From Lachnospiraceae bacterium MD308 (GTDB lineage Bacteria; Bacillota; Clostridia; Lachnospirales; Lachnospiraceae): a stretch of DNA of 64,000 nt. The position numbers and the translations under genes are program-made. The notes beneath the pieces are model-generated. The model saw only the letters and a program-made list of their open reading frames with translations, ran no database searches and was not told where the DNA came from. Of this stretch, positions 35,056-44,121 are shown one piece after another. The stretch is from positions 1,452,969-1,516,968 of the forward strand of contig KE159795.1 in NCBI GenBank assembly GCA_000403475.2. The letters are read 5' to 3'. The stretch's first letter is position 1; each line of letters opens with the position of its first letter.

Positions 35056-35967
35056 TCAGTTTCCTCTCCCATACACTCCGATTTCCGCAATGCAGGTATC
35101 ATCCCACTGGCTCCCTTTATAAACGGACCTTATTACCACATCAATCTCCGACGCCGGACATTCCCCGGAAAATTCCACCCAGTATTCGGTCTTTCCGTCC
35201 GGGAATGTAATGGTCTGGGTCACGTCTCCCACCGTTATCTCAAGCTCCTTCGGGCGGTTGTTCCCGTCGAAATACTCCCAGGAGTTCCAGTTTCCAAGCT
35301 GGAAGGACATATATTTTACATTGTATGATTTTTCCAGCTCAAAATGAAGGCTCTCGCCGATTCCGTCGCCTGCCACGCCCTCCTGCCAGGAGGTTTTTTC
35401 GTTGCCGTCCACGGCCTTTCCTGCGCCGTTGTCTGTTCCCTCCTGAGATATCACAGAGCTTGCCGATGCGTCTTTGACTGACAGTTTATAATAATCTCCG
35501 AAATCATCCGGCTCGCTGACAAATGACATCTTAAGCTCTCCTCCGCCATCTGCCAAAGCATCCTCCCCGGTTTCTTCGTTTCCCTGATCTGCCTTTTCCT
35601 CAAGCTCCCTCTCTTCCTGCTCCCGGGCTGCCTGCTCCCGCTCTTCCATAAGCCGCCTTTCGTTGGCATCCATGGTAGTGAACACCATCCAGATGGCAGC
35701 CATGAGAAATATCATGACAACCACAACCAGCGCGATAATCCCGAGATACCTCTTTGACTGTTTTCTTCCGCGCCCGCGCATATATTCCCGCCTCTCCTCG
35801 CGGTCCCAGGGCGCGGACGGCATCTCGCCTGTGATTTCTTTTGAAAGCTGCCTTAATATCTGATCCTGCAGCTCGTCTAACGACTGGTTCTCCTCCACGT
35901 CCTGCCCGCAGTAGGGGCAGTACATGGAATCATCCGGTATCTCACGGTCACAATGTACACATCTCAT
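35056..35967 (-). CDS. Zinc-ribbon membrane protein with discoidin-like extracellular domain (303 aa)
   Basis: The N-terminus MRCVHCDREIPDDSMYCPYC is a zinc ribbon. A basic stretch and one membrane helix (about residues 74-97) follow, then a Glu/Arg-rich coiled coil (about 100-135) and a C-terminal beta domain. That domain has ASSVISQEGTDNGAGKAVDG, then KTSWQEG and WEYFDGNNRPKELEI, the pattern of discoidin/F5-8-type domains also called NADase-type glycan-binding. So it is probably a surface protein with a cytoplasmic zinc ribbon; the ligand is unknown. The ATG at 35967 sits 8 bases from AAAGGTG. It lies 20 bp downstream of tyrS on the same strand. Confidence 0.7.
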   Translation of the reverse strand: MRCVHCDREIPDDSMYCPYCGQDVEENQSLDELQDQILRQLSKEITGEMPSAPWDREERREYMRGRGRKQSKRYLGIIALVVVVMIFLMAAIWMVFTTMDANERRLMEEREQAAREQEERELEEKADQGNEETGEDALADGGGELKMSFVSEPDDFGDYYKLSVKDASASSVISQEGTDNGAGKAVDGNEKTSWQEGVAGDGIGESLHFELEKSYNVKYMSFQLGNWNSWEYFDGNNRPKELEITVGDVTQTITFPDGKTEYWVEFSGECPASEIDVVIRSVYKGSQWDDTCIAEIGVYGRGN

Positions 35968-35987
35968 ATCCATCACCTTTTTATTGC

Positions 35988-37211
35988 CTACTGCATCACT
36001 ACTTTACAGAATTTCTTCTTCCCTCTCTTAAGGACAATTCCTTCACCGGACAAATCCTCTCCTGTGTAAGACTTGTGAATGTCCTCCACTTTCTCACCGT
36101 CCACAGTCACGCCGCCCTGCTGCACCGCGCGCCTTGCCTCGGAGCGGGTCGGAACAAGCCCTGCCTTCACCAGCATGGACAGTATGTCTATGCTGCCTTC
36201 CTCCAAGTCCGCTGCCGTCAGCTCTGTCTTCGGCATATCTGCCGCATTTCCCTGGCTGAATAATGCCCGCGCCGCCGCCTGCGCCTTTTCGGCCTCCTCC
36301 TCGCCGTGAACCATCTTTGTAAGCTCGTAGGCAAGGATTTCTTTCGCCGTATTTAGCTGCGCTCCCTCCCAGGCATCCATCTTGTCAATCTCCTCGAGAG
36401 GCAGGAACGTAAGCATGCGGATGCATTTTAAAACGTCCGCATCAGGCACATTTCTCCAATACTGGTAAAAATCGTAAGGCGAGGTCTTTTCCGGGTCAAG
36501 CCACACTGCGCCGCTCTGGGTCTTGCCCATCTTCTTCCCCTCGGAATTTAAAAGGAGGGTGATAGTCATAGCGCTGGCATCCTTTCCAAGCTTACGGCGG
36601 ATCAGCTCTGTTCCGCCAAGCATGTTGCTCCACTGGTCGTCGCCGCCGAACTGGAGGTTGCAGCCGTACTTCTGGTACAGCATGTAGAAGTCATAGCTCT
36701 GCATGATCATGTAGTTGAACTCAAGGAAACTAAGCCCTTTCTCCATCCGCTGCTTGTAGCACTCTGCCGTGAGCATGCGGTTTACGCTGAAATGCGCTCC
36801 CACATCCCGGAGCATTTCCACATAGTTAAGATTCATGAGCCAGTCTGCGTTGTTTACCATCAGCGCTTTCCCTTCGGAAAAATCTATAAAACGGCTCATC
36901 TGCTCTTTAAATCGGTCGCAGTTGTGGCATACCGTCTCTGTCGTCATCATCTGGCGCATGTCACTTCTTCCTGACGGGTCGCCAATCATGCCTGTGCCGC
37001 CGCCGATGAGCGCAATGGGCCTGTTCCCTGCCTCCTGCAGCCTTTTCATCAGGCAGAGCGCCATAAAATGCCCTACATGAAGGCTGTCTGCCGTCGGATC
37101 AAAGCCGATGTAAAACGTCGCTTTCCCATTGTTGATCAAATCCCTTATAAGCTCTTCGTCCGTCACTTGCGCGATCAGGCCCCTTGCCTTTAATTCCTCA
37201 TAAATTCCCAT
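35988..37211 (-). CDS. tyrS: Tyrosyl-tRNA synthetase (407 aa)
   Basis: Class I synthetase that charges tRNA-Tyr. The HIGH motif is HVGH (residues 45-48), the tyrosine-pocket motifs [16 protein letters not shown] and [20 protein letters not shown] are present, and the KMSKS loop is KMGKT (227-231), normal for bacterial TyrRS. A C-terminal S4 domain (about 345-405: [20 protein letters not shown]) binds the tRNA arm. AAAGGAGAG precedes ATG 37211. It is controlled by the T-box leader directly upstream. Full length and intact. Confidence 0.97.
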   Translation of the reverse strand: MGIYEELKARGLIAQVTDEELIRDLINNGKATFYIGFDPTADSLHVGHFMALCLMKRLQEAGNRPIALIGGGTGMIGDPSGRSDMRQMMTTETVCHNCDRFKEQMSRFIDFSEGKALMVNNADWLMNLNYVEMLRDVGAHFSVNRMLTAECYKQRMEKGLSFLEFNYMIMQSYDFYMLYQKYGCNLQFGGDDQWSNMLGGTELIRRKLGKDASAMTITLLLNSEGKKMGKTQSGAVWLDPEKTSPYDFYQYWRNVPDADVLKCIRMLTFLPLEEIDKMDAWEGAQLNTAKEILAYELTKMVHGEEEAEKAQAAARALFSQGNAADMPKTELTAADLEEGSIDILSMLVKAGLVPTRSEARRAVQQGGVTVDGEKVEDIHKSYTGEDLSGEGIVLKRGKKKFCKVVMQ

Positions 37212-37289
37212 TTTCAATCTCTCCTTTTCTAAATTATGCCAAGATATTTTTTTAGTTCTTTTCCCGCCTGCAAAATTTTCTCTCAATGA

Positions 37290-37600
37290 AAAAAGCCCCT
37301 GCCATCACAGACAAGGGCGAAATCTTCCGCGGTACCACCTTTTTTCACCGGCAATTCACACTGCCGGCCTTTGCAAGCTGCACATGCACAGCTTAAGCAT
37401 TGTAACGTATGCCGCCACGTCACAGCCTACTCATGTATGGAATGCTGTCCGTACATTTTCGGTGTGAGGCTCCAAGATGTATTCGCAAAACCACTTCCTT
37501 CATGCGCCTCTCACCTGCCGGCTGCTCTCTGTATGGGTGTCGCGGCTGCTACTTCTTCTTTTCAAAGCCTTTTTTTATATTTACTGAAAGTCTATAGGAT
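37290..37600 (-). promoter_or_regulatory. T-box riboswitch and promoter of tyrS
   Basis: On the minus strand the T-box core AAGGTGGTACCGCG lies at 37331-37344. It is followed by a terminator (GCCCTTGTC...GGCAGGGGC then TTTTTT) ending near 37290. A long stem I occupies about 37440-37560. A TAC triplet at 37481-37479 followed by A is a plausible tyrosine specifier codon. A promoter TTGACA (37617-37612) with TAGACT (37594-37589, 17-base spacer) precedes it. Uncharged tRNA-Tyr should stabilise the antiterminator and switch tyrS on. Specifier assignment is inferred, the T-box core is seen directly. Confidence 0.92.
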
Positions 37601-37697
37601 TTGCCGGATTTTGTCAACCGGAAATTTCACTATTGACTTTTTCGTTTTTCACATGGAAACCTAAAAAGAAATTGAAAAATACAATGAATGATAACCC

Positions 37698-37726
37698 TTT
37701 ACACCGCAATAGCTTATTGCTATAAT
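37698..37726 (+). promoter_or_regulatory. Promoter of the 60-aa gene
   Basis: TTTACA (37698-37703), 17-base spacer, TATAAT (37721-37726), 43 bp before the ATG at 37769. Confidence 0.7.
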
Positions 37727-37768
37727 AAGCATATCAAGTAAACGGCGCTTATAAAAGGTGGTGGAAAT

Positions 37769-37951
37769 ATGACCGAAAAAGAAATGTTACAAAGAAACAT
37801 CGAAGATTTTTCCAGATTACAGAGATATATGAGATTAGCCGACAAAGATTCCGAGGTATATGCAGAAATGAAAGAAAGATATATTGAATTAAAGGTCATT
37901 CTCACAGCATCCGGCATTAATCTTACAGAACTGGATCGGATCAAAGAGTAA
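37769..37951 (+). CDS. Small helical protein of unknown function (60 aa)
   Basis: MTEKEMLQRNIEDFSRLQRY followed by charged helices, no cysteines and no membrane segment. A strong promoter, AAAGGTGG before the ATG and a perfect terminator (37995-38024) show a genuine monocistronic gene. No family recognised; it resembles the short coiled-coil proteins often conserved in Lachnospiraceae. Confidence 0.65.
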   Translation: MTEKEMLQRNIEDFSRLQRYMRLADKDSEVYAEMKERYIELKVILTASGINLTELDRIKE

Positions 37952-37994
37952 CAACTACAGGGCAGCTTACAAACCAAATGGAATACAGGTTGCA

Positions 37995-38024
37995 AAAAGC
38001 AGGTACTTCCCCGTACCTGCTTTT
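37995..38024 (+). terminator. Terminator after the 60-aa gene
   Basis: AAAAGCAGGTAC pairs with GTACCTGCTTTT around TTCCCC; the T-rich stem end serves as the T-run. Confidence 0.85.
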
Positions 38025-38077
38025 AGACATTTTACCTGAAACTCTTGCGGCTATACCACAGAAAGGCACGAACCCCC

Positions 38078-38788
38078 ATGGAAACACACAGAATCCTTCT
38101 CATTGAAGACGACGCAGAGATAAGCGGCATGCTGAAAACCTACCTGACACGAGAAAATTTTGAGGTCGTCTGCGCCCCGGACGGGCAGCGGGCATGCGAC
38201 ATTTTCGATTGTTCCCCATTCAGCCTCGTCCTTTTAGACCTTATGATCCCGAAAGTCAGCGGGATGGATGTCCTTATGCATATCCGCCAAAAAAGCGTGG
38301 TTCCGGTCATCATTCTGTCCGCCAAAGATGCCGAATCCGATAAGACTTTAGGGCTTGGGTTAGGGGCGGACGACTACATCACGAAACCGTTTTCCGTGGC
38401 TGAAGTCTTAGCCCGCATCAAGGCAAATATCCGCCGCAGCACCCAGTACGGACAGCCTGCCCCCGGCGCTGAGGACGCTCCTGCTCTTCTTACCGCCGGG
38501 GATGTGACCATGAACCTGTCGAATTATACCGTCACGAAAAATGGGGAGTGCATCGAGCTGACTGCAACAGAATTTGAGATACTGAAACTCTTTCTGCAGC
38601 ACCCGAAAAAGGTCTACACGAAGGAACAGCTTTACTCTCTTGTATGGAAAGACGCGTATTTCGGGGATGAAAACGCGGTGAACGTCCATATCAGCAGACT
38701 GCGGGGCAAGCTTGAGGACGACAAGCGCAATCCCCGGTATATCCTCACTGTGTGGGGCATCGGTTACAAATTGGGAGAACAGTTATGA
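38078..38788 (+). CDS. OmpR-family response regulator (236 aa)
   Basis: Receiver domain with the acidic pocket LIEDDAEI (D11, D12), phospho-acceptor D54 in LVLLDLMIP and the lysine of ITKPFSV. The C-terminal winged helix contains VNVHISRLRGKLEDD and GIGYKLGEQL. ATG 38078 follows AAAGG; an upstream in-frame GTG/ATG would extend through the terminator region. It overlaps the sensor kinase gene by 4 bp. With the ABC genes downstream it looks like a bacitracin/lantibiotic-responsive set. Confidence 0.92.
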   Translation: METHRILLIEDDAEISGMLKTYLTRENFEVVCAPDGQRACDIFDCSPFSLVLLDLMIPKVSGMDVLMHIRQKSVVPVIILSAKDAESDKTLGLGLGADDYITKPFSVAEVLARIKANIRRSTQYGQPAPGAEDAPALLTAGDVTMNLSNYTVTKNGECIELTATEFEILKLFLQHPKKVYTKEQLYSLVWKDAYFGDENAVNVHISRLRGKLEDDKRNPRYILTVWGIGYKLGEQL

Positions 38789-39744
38789 GTTCCGGGGCAG
38801 TCCTTTTTTTCCTGCTCCTTGTCATCGCAGTCCTCATCTGTATCGTCCTCTGCCAGCGGTTTGCCTTTCACCGCGGCACACAGGAAAGCCTAAGGAGCAT
38901 CAGCGGGAAACTAAAAGAAATAAATGAGACGGGCAGTGACGAAAAGATTCTTATTTTCACGGACAATCCAGAATTAAAAGAGCTGGCGGCGCAGATAAAC
39001 GCTGTTTTAGAAAAGCATCAGAAAGTAAAGGCCGACTTTCGCCGCTCCGAGACTGCCTCAAAAAAAATGCTCTCCAACATCTCCCATGACTTAAAGACTC
39101 CTATGACCGTCATCCTCGGATATCTGGAAATAATGCGCCTTAACGGCTCCGACACGGATAACATGCTTTCTAAGGCAGAGCTTAAGGCCCGCAATATGCT
39201 GGAGCTGATGAACGAATTCTTTACGCTGGCAAAGCTGGAATCCGGCGACATGGACATCGGGCTTTCAAACGTAGACGCAGCAGAAATCTGCCGGGAAAGC
39301 ATTCTTGATTTCTACGAAATCCTGACAGGACAGGGCTTTCAGGTTGACGTCCTGCTGCCGGAGGAGCCGGTCTATGCCCTGGGAGACAGCGACTCTATAA
39401 AGCGCATCCTCTCTAACTTAATCTCCAACGCTATCCGCTACGGATATGAGGGAAAATATCTCGGCATAGCTTTGCGGGCGGAAGAAGACAGCGTATTTAT
39501 CGACGTTACCGACAAAGGGAAGGGAATCGACAAGCTGTTTGCAGAGAGCGTATTTGACCGCCTCTTCACCATGGAGGACTCCCGCAGCCGCAGCGTACAA
39601 GGGAACGGGCTGGGCCTTACCATCGCAAAGAGCCTTGCCGGACAGCTTGGCGGAACGCTTACTCTGGAGAGCGTTCCCTATGAAAATACTACTTTTACCC
39701 TCCGCCTTAGAAAGAATTTCGTAAGATTTGAGCAAGAGTTTTGA
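38785..39744 (+). CDS. Sensor histidine kinase with short membrane anchor (319 aa)
   Basis: One strong membrane helix at about residues 5-24 and almost no extracytoplasmic part, so it may sense inside the membrane or take its signal from the transporter. The dimerization helix carries H101 in NISHDLKTP, and the ATPase domain has NLISNAIRYG (N box), DKGKGIDKLF (G1) and GNGLGLTIAKSL (G2). Translation is coupled to the regulator (ATGA). The ABC genes start 43 bp downstream. Confidence 0.9.
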   Translation: MSSGAVLFFLLLVIAVLICIVLCQRFAFHRGTQESLRSISGKLKEINETGSDEKILIFTDNPELKELAAQINAVLEKHQKVKADFRRSETASKKMLSNISHDLKTPMTVILGYLEIMRLNGSDTDNMLSKAELKARNMLELMNEFFTLAKLESGDMDIGLSNVDAAEICRESILDFYEILTGQGFQVDVLLPEEPVYALGDSDSIKRILSNLISNAIRYGYEGKYLGIALRAEEDSVFIDVTDKGKGIDKLFAESVFDRLFTMEDSRSRSVQGNGLGLTIAKSLAGQLGGTLTLESVPYENTTFTLRLRKNFVRFEQEF

Positions 39745-39787
39745 AAACCAATGCTGCTATACTTCTTTTTGAAAGGAGGCATAAGCC

Positions 39788-40980
39788 ATGCAAAATATTT
39801 TACAGACAGACCATCTTACGAAGGCAATCGGGAAAAAGGAACTGGTAAGCGACGTATCGCTCCATATAAAGAAAGGGGAAATCTATGGATTCCTCGGGCC
39901 TAACGGCGCGGGCAAGACTACCGTGATGAAGATGATTACCAACCTCTGGAAACCTTCCGGGGGCAGTGTGACTATATTCGGCAGAAATCTTTCGCCGGAC
40001 TCTTACGAAGTGTTAAAACGGATAGGGAGCATCATCGAATTCCCTACATTTTACGAACATACCCTCAGTAAACAAAGGAACACACGGTCGGAGAAGAACC
40101 AATTTTTGCTCCTGCTGCGTTGCTTTCCTTCCGCGTACGTCCAGTACGCGTCAGTCAAGCGCCTTGCAGGAACAAAAATTGGTTTCTTTCCGACTCTACG
40201 ACCCTGACCATAGATATTTGGGCGATTTTCAAGGCGGACGATTGAGGCGTACTGGACGTACGCCGATTGAGGACAACGCAGAAAATCACCCAAATATCAT
40301 GGTTCAGGGCGTGTATTCCTTTGTTCACTGAGGGTATATCAGGATATGAAAACCTTAAGCTCCACTGCGAGTACATGGGTTACTACAACCATGGGTGCAT
40401 TGACAATGCCCTTTCCATGCTGGGGCTTGAACATGCGAAGGACACCCGTATCCGGGATTACTCTCTTGGAATGAAAGAACGCCTCGGCATCGCCCGGGCG
40501 ATTTCCTGCAAGCCGGAGCTTTTAATCCTCGATGAGCCCACCAACGGCCTTGACCCGGCGGGCATGAAACAAATCCGCAGCCTGTTTAGGACGCTCTGCA
40601 CAGAGTACGGAATCACGATCATGATCTCCAGCCACATCCTGTCAGAAGTCGAGAGCCTCGCCGACACTATCGGCATCATCCACCGGGGAAAGATGCTCAA
40701 GGAAATCAGCATGAAGGACATCGAAGAAATGAACCTCTCCTACATCGAGATCAGCGTGACAGATACAAAAAGAGCCGCATATGTACTGGCTGAAAAGCTC
40801 TCGCTATCTAACTTCAAGATTATGGGAGATGCAAGAATCCGCATTTATGACAACAGCATTTCCACTCAGGAGCTGTCAAAAGCGCTCACATTGAACGGCG
40901 TAGAACTGACCGGGCTGAACCGCCAGTCAGAGACACTAGAAGACTATTTTCTCAAAATGACATCGGAGGTGGCGAGATGA
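39788..40980 (+). pseudogene. ABC transporter ATPase interrupted by a MITE-like insertion
   Basis: The first part (39788-40061) has GAAAGGAGG before its ATG and Walker A GPNGAGKTT, running to IGSIIEFPTFYEH. The second part resumes at about 40337 with SGYENLKLHCEYMGYYN, the signature SLGMKERLG and Walker B LLILDEPTNGLDP. Between them, 273 bp of inverted-repeat DNA plus a duplicated TA break the frame and bring stop codons. Removing them restores a continuous lantibiotic-immunity-type ATPase. In this genome the ATPase is almost certainly inactive, unless the element excises precisely; the permease downstream may lack a partner. Confidence 0.88.
40062..40334. mobile_element. 273-bp MITE-like element with TA target duplication
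   Basis: The ends are inverted: CCCTCAGTAAACAAAGGAA at the left against TTCCTTTGTTCACTGAGGG at the right (one mismatch), flanked by TA on both sides. It encodes nothing. Inside are further complementary pairs: CCAATTTTTG with CAAAAATTGG, GCGTACGTCCAGTACGC with GCGTACTGGACGTACGC, and ATATTTGGGCGATTTTC with GAAAATCACCCAAATAT (one mismatch). The TA duplication suggests mobilization by an IS630/Tc1-mariner-type transposase, not present here. Confidence 0.85.
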
Positions 40981-41684
40981 TAAAACTTATCAAACTGGAA
41001 TGGAAGAAAAACAATATCAAAAAATACACAATCGCTGCCCTTATACTGGCGGCGGCCCTCTGCCTGTTCATCTTTGCCCTGGCCTATCTGGGGATTGCAA
41101 ACGACCCGGAGACAGGCGTTCCCGACGCGGCGCCTGGGAATGACACAATCTCCGCCCCCATCGAGCTGTTCACCGGCATGTCCTTCCTTGTATTTACAAG
41201 CGCCATGCTGGCCTCATTTATCGTGGGTGCCTACAAAAACAAGACCATGAACCTGATGTTCTCCTACCCTATCAAAAGGCAAAAAATACTTACGTCGCAG
41301 ATGCTTGCCGTCTGGAGCTTTAATTTTACCGCGCTGACGCTCACAAAGCTCCTCCTCTACGGAACAGTGCTGTTGGGTTCAAGATTTTGGGCTCCGGCAT
41401 TTGCCATCGACTTTGATATGGCCGGTTTCGGGTTTTACATCCAGCTCCTTTTAAAATCCGCTGTCACCATCACCATGGGTTTTATCGCCCTCTTTATCGG
41501 ACTCGCCATGAAGTCGTCAAAAGCGACAGTCATATCCTCTTTCCTGCTCATCCTGCTTACGCAGGCAAATGTGGGAGACTTCACGATGTCAGGGAACGCG
41601 GCCTTCCCGCTTGTGCTGACAGGAATATCGGTGCTGTTTGCGCTTTTGTCGGTGCGGGAAGTTGAGACGAAAGATTTGATGTAG
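40977..41684 (+). CDS. ABC-2 type permease (235 aa)
   Basis: About six membrane helices, a cytoplasmic start MIKLIKLEWKKNNIKKYTIA and the coupling stretch YKNKTMNLMFSYPIKRQKIL, closely similar in layout to the permease at 30356-31051. GGAGGTGG precedes the ATG and overlaps the ATPase end. Probably the export half of a peptide-antibiotic resistance transporter controlled by the upstream two-component system. Its cognate ATPase is disrupted. A degraded second copy of its end lies at 43288-43738. Confidence 0.85.
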   Translation: MIKLIKLEWKKNNIKKYTIAALILAAALCLFIFALAYLGIANDPETGVPDAAPGNDTISAPIELFTGMSFLVFTSAMLASFIVGAYKNKTMNLMFSYPIKRQKILTSQMLAVWSFNFTALTLTKLLLYGTVLLGSRFWAPAFAIDFDMAGFGFYIQLLLKSAVTITMGFIALFIGLAMKSSKATVISSFLLILLTQANVGDFTMSGNAAFPLVLTGISVLFALLSVREVETKDLM

Positions 41685-41696
41685 AAAGTGCTGGCA

Positions 41697-41733
41697 CAGG
41701 GGGCTTGTCGGTTAATGCCGAGTTTAGCCCCTG
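41697..41733 (+). terminator. Terminator after the permease
   Basis: CAGGGGGCTTGTCGG pairs imperfectly with CCGAGTTTAGCCCCTG, followed by a pyrimidine-rich tract. The same hairpin is repeated at about 43702-43738 in the duplicated segment. Confidence 0.6.
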
Positions 41734-41825
41734 ACTTCCTCTTTTTCTTGTCCACTCAGATTTTAGGATTCGATTGTAGCGCATTAAGATATCTATCTAA
41801 TTTATACTGCTTTTTCTATTGTTCT

Positions 41826-42881
41826 TCATCTCAGAAAGGTTTCCCTCTGTTCCAACTGCTCTTTTGCATTCGCAATTGCCAACATCAGCTTTTTCTCCAA
41901 CACTTCTTTCGATGGCATCTTTGTCAAATACTGTGCCACATGAATACTGCCATTATCCAATTCCATCAGTTCTATCGTTTCCTGCGATTTCTCCGCACAC
42001 AGTATCAAAGCAATCGGTTTTTCCTCGCCCTCTGCCCTCTCGTATTTTTCAAGCCAGCGAAGGTACAATTCGACTTGTCCTTTATCCTGCGGCTCAAATT
42101 CCCCTAATTTCAATTCTATCAACACCAAACGCCGCAATGTTCGATGAAAGAAAAGCAAATCCATAAAATAGTCTTTACCATCAAGAACAAAATGTTTTTG
42201 ACGTGCTAAAAATGCAAAGTCCGAACCCATTTCTAAAATAAATTTTTCCAATTGAGCAAGAATAGCATTTTCCAAATCTTTTTCACTATAGGTATCTTTT
42301 AATCCCAAAAAATCTAACATATATGGATCACGATAAAACATATCCACTGACATTTTCTTTTCTTCGGTTAATTCCGCAATCTCATTTTTTATCGTTTCAT
42401 CAGGCTTTTTCGAAATTGCTGTGCGCTCATAAAGCATGGATTTTTTACGTTCACGCAATGTACGAACTGACCAGTTTTCATTTTTACACATTGCGGCATA
42501 AAATTCCCTCTGCGGCTCATCTTTGATTGGTAATAGTACAAGAAAATGCGACCACGTTAATTGTTGTGACAGTGTCACAACTTTTTCATAATCAGGAAAT
42601 TCCTGGTAAAAATTTATCATTCGAGAAATAGCCGCCTTGTCAAATCCTGATCCATAATCAACAGATAGCCTTTTGCTAATCTCAAGAACTACTCGTTTCC
42701 CATATTCCGGCTTGTTGACACCCGTTATTTCTTCAGCTAATCTTTTCCCAATTCCCCAATATAGAGAAACCATAGCATCATTAACTACCCGTTTAACATC
42801 TTCTTTTTTCTGTTTTATTAAAGTGTCTATTTCCTGATATATATCATCAAACGCATCTGATAACATTATTTCACTTTCCAT
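41826..42881 (-). CDS. YhcG/DUF1016-type PD-(D/E)XK nuclease protein (351 aa)
   Basis: The N-terminal winged-helix part contains WGIGKRLAEEITGVNKPEYG and QEFPDYEKVVTLSQQLTWSH. The C-terminal nuclease domain has FMDLLFFHRTLRRLVLIELK, giving the D...E-x-K core, and ALILCAEKSQETIELMEL. This is the YhcG family, often found near restriction or defence genes. ATG 42881 follows AAGGTGG. The gene stands alone, bounded by the two copies of a duplicated transporter segment, so it looks like inserted accessory DNA. A palindrome in its promoter is repeated inside the coding sequence. Confidence 0.88.
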   Translation of the reverse strand: MESEIMLSDAFDDIYQEIDTLIKQKKEDVKRVVNDAMVSLYWGIGKRLAEEITGVNKPEYGKRVVLEISKRLSVDYGSGFDKAAISRMINFYQEFPDYEKVVTLSQQLTWSHFLVLLPIKDEPQREFYAAMCKNENWSVRTLRERKKSMLYERTAISKKPDETIKNEIAELTEEKKMSVDMFYRDPYMLDFLGLKDTYSEKDLENAILAQLEKFILEMGSDFAFLARQKHFVLDGKDYFMDLLFFHRTLRRLVLIELKLGEFEPQDKGQVELYLRWLEKYERAEGEEKPIALILCAEKSQETIELMELDNGSIHVAQYLTKMPSKEVLEKKLMLAIANAKEQLEQRETFLR

Positions 42882-42919
42882 TAATACCACCTTCCAAAAA
42901 GTTGTGACACTGTCACAAC
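42563..42919. repeat. Two identical palindromes, one upstream of and one inside the YhcG-type gene
   Basis: GTTGTGACA-N-TGTCACAAC occurs at 42901-42919 (centre C), just upstream of the start, flanked by A-run and T-run. It occurs again at 42563-42581 (centre G) within the coding region, where it encodes VVTLSQQ. A shared 18-base palindrome at these two places suggests a regulator- or nuclease-binding site. Confidence 0.7.
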
Positions 42920-43074
42920 TTTCTAAAAAAATATATATCTCAAACTTCCCACACCATTTTGGTGTGCCGAACCTTGAAAAATTAATACTTTAACTCATAT
43001 AAAGGGCATAAACCACTTGCATCTGGTATAATTGAGTTGTCCAAAAACAATTACACAGCAAGGAGATTTATACC

Positions 43075-43257
43075 ATGTCAAGTATACCATATAATGTTAA
43101 AAGCCGAAATGAGATTTCCAATTCTGTCACAAATTTTATGAAAGAATTCCAAATCCGACAGTTTCTTTTCGAAACCGTTAGGTGGATTTTTTGTCAAAGT
43201 GAAGATAACGCCCTATCCATCTTCGAAAAATATTTTATCAGATCTATAGATTTATGA
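43075..43257 (+). pseudogene. N-terminal fragment of an IS transposase, probably IS4 type
   Basis: AAGGAG before ATG 43075 and MSSIPYNVKSRNEISNSVTN then FMKEFQIRQFLFET look like the start of a transposase common in Clostridia. After about 35 residues the sequence no longer resembles it, and the frame stops at residue 60. Only this remnant is left between two copies of the duplicated transporter DNA. Family assignment is from memory and moderate. Confidence 0.5.
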
Positions 43258-43287
43258 ACAGGTACGGATTAATTCCTACTTACAGAA

Positions 43288-43738
43288 ATCCGCATTTATG
43301 ACAGCAGTATTTCCACTCAGGAGCTGTCAAAAGCGCTCACATTGAACGGCGTAGAACTGACCAGGCTGAACCGCAGTCTGAGACACTGGAAGACTATTTT
43401 CTCAAAATGACATCGGAGGTGGCGAGATGATAAAACTTATCAAACGGGAATAGAAGAAAAGCAATATCAAAAAACACACAATCGCTGCTCTTATACTGGC
43501 GGCACTCTGCCTGTTCATCTTTACCTTGGCCTATCTAGGGATTGCAAACTTCTTTTCCTGCTTACGCAGGCAAATGTGGGAGACTTCACGATGTCAGGGA
43601 ACGCGGCCTTCCCGCTTGTGCTGACAGGAATATCGGTGCTGTTTGCGCTTTTGTCGGTGCGGGAAGTTGAGACGAAAGATTTGATGTAGAAAGTGCTGGC
43701 ACAGGGGGCTTGTCGGTTAATGCCGAGTTTAGCCCCTG
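43288..43738 (+). pseudogene. Degraded duplicate of the ABC ATPase end and permease
   Basis: Closely matches 40837-41733: the ATPase C-terminus, the permease start, the permease end and the terminator hairpin. About 446 bp of the middle of the permease are deleted, and there are small frameshifts and a TAG near permease codon 9. It cannot make a transporter. The two copies are in direct orientation and bracket the YhcG-type gene and IS fragment. Confidence 0.9.
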
Positions 43739-43821
43739 GTTTTTAAGAGATTCTATCAATCAACTCTTTTCTTCTTGAATCCATGCATCCCTTCTTTAAA
43801 AATTTAGGATTACTATCTACA

Positions 43822-44103
43822 TTACCCTTTTATCAACCTATATCTCCTTGTCTTGTTTGCGCCAATAGTTTCAATTCCACCTTGCTCCTGTAACTCTTGT
43901 AGCAATTGCCTTGCCCTACGCTCTTTTACTTTCAAAAGCATACAAATATCTCTACAAGAGCATTCCGATTGTTCCGATAAGTATTGGAGTATCTTCTCTA
44001 ACTGTCGCTTTGTCTTTATCGGCACTTTTTTACTGGCATTTATAAGATTCCCTTCCTCATCTACAATTCCCCAAGATTCTAGAATATCTACAATCCAGTT
44101 CAT
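43822..44103 (-). CDS. Small winged-helix-like protein, possibly a fragment (93 aa)
   Basis: From MNWIVDILESWGIVDEEGNL to KTRRYRLIKG. The second half (RQLEKILQYLSEQSECSCRD then ICMLLKVKERRARQLLQELQ) reads as a winged HTH like those at the C-terminus of larger ATP-binding or Fic-type regulators. There is no strong ribosome site before 44103, and the frame continues upstream into unrelated sequence, so it is probably the tail of a truncated gene. It ends within the debris region. Confidence 0.4.
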   Translation of the reverse strand: MNWIVDILESWGIVDEEGNLINASKKVPIKTKRQLEKILQYLSEQSECSCRDICMLLKVKERRARQLLQELQEQGGIETIGANKTRRYRLIKG

Positions 44104-44121
44104 TTTTGTTCTACAGATAAA

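Noticed and set aside
40267..40335. A separate start for the second half of the split ATPase
   Set aside because: The frame begins inside the inserted element without a ribosome site and lacks Walker A; it is the 3' part of the interrupted gene.
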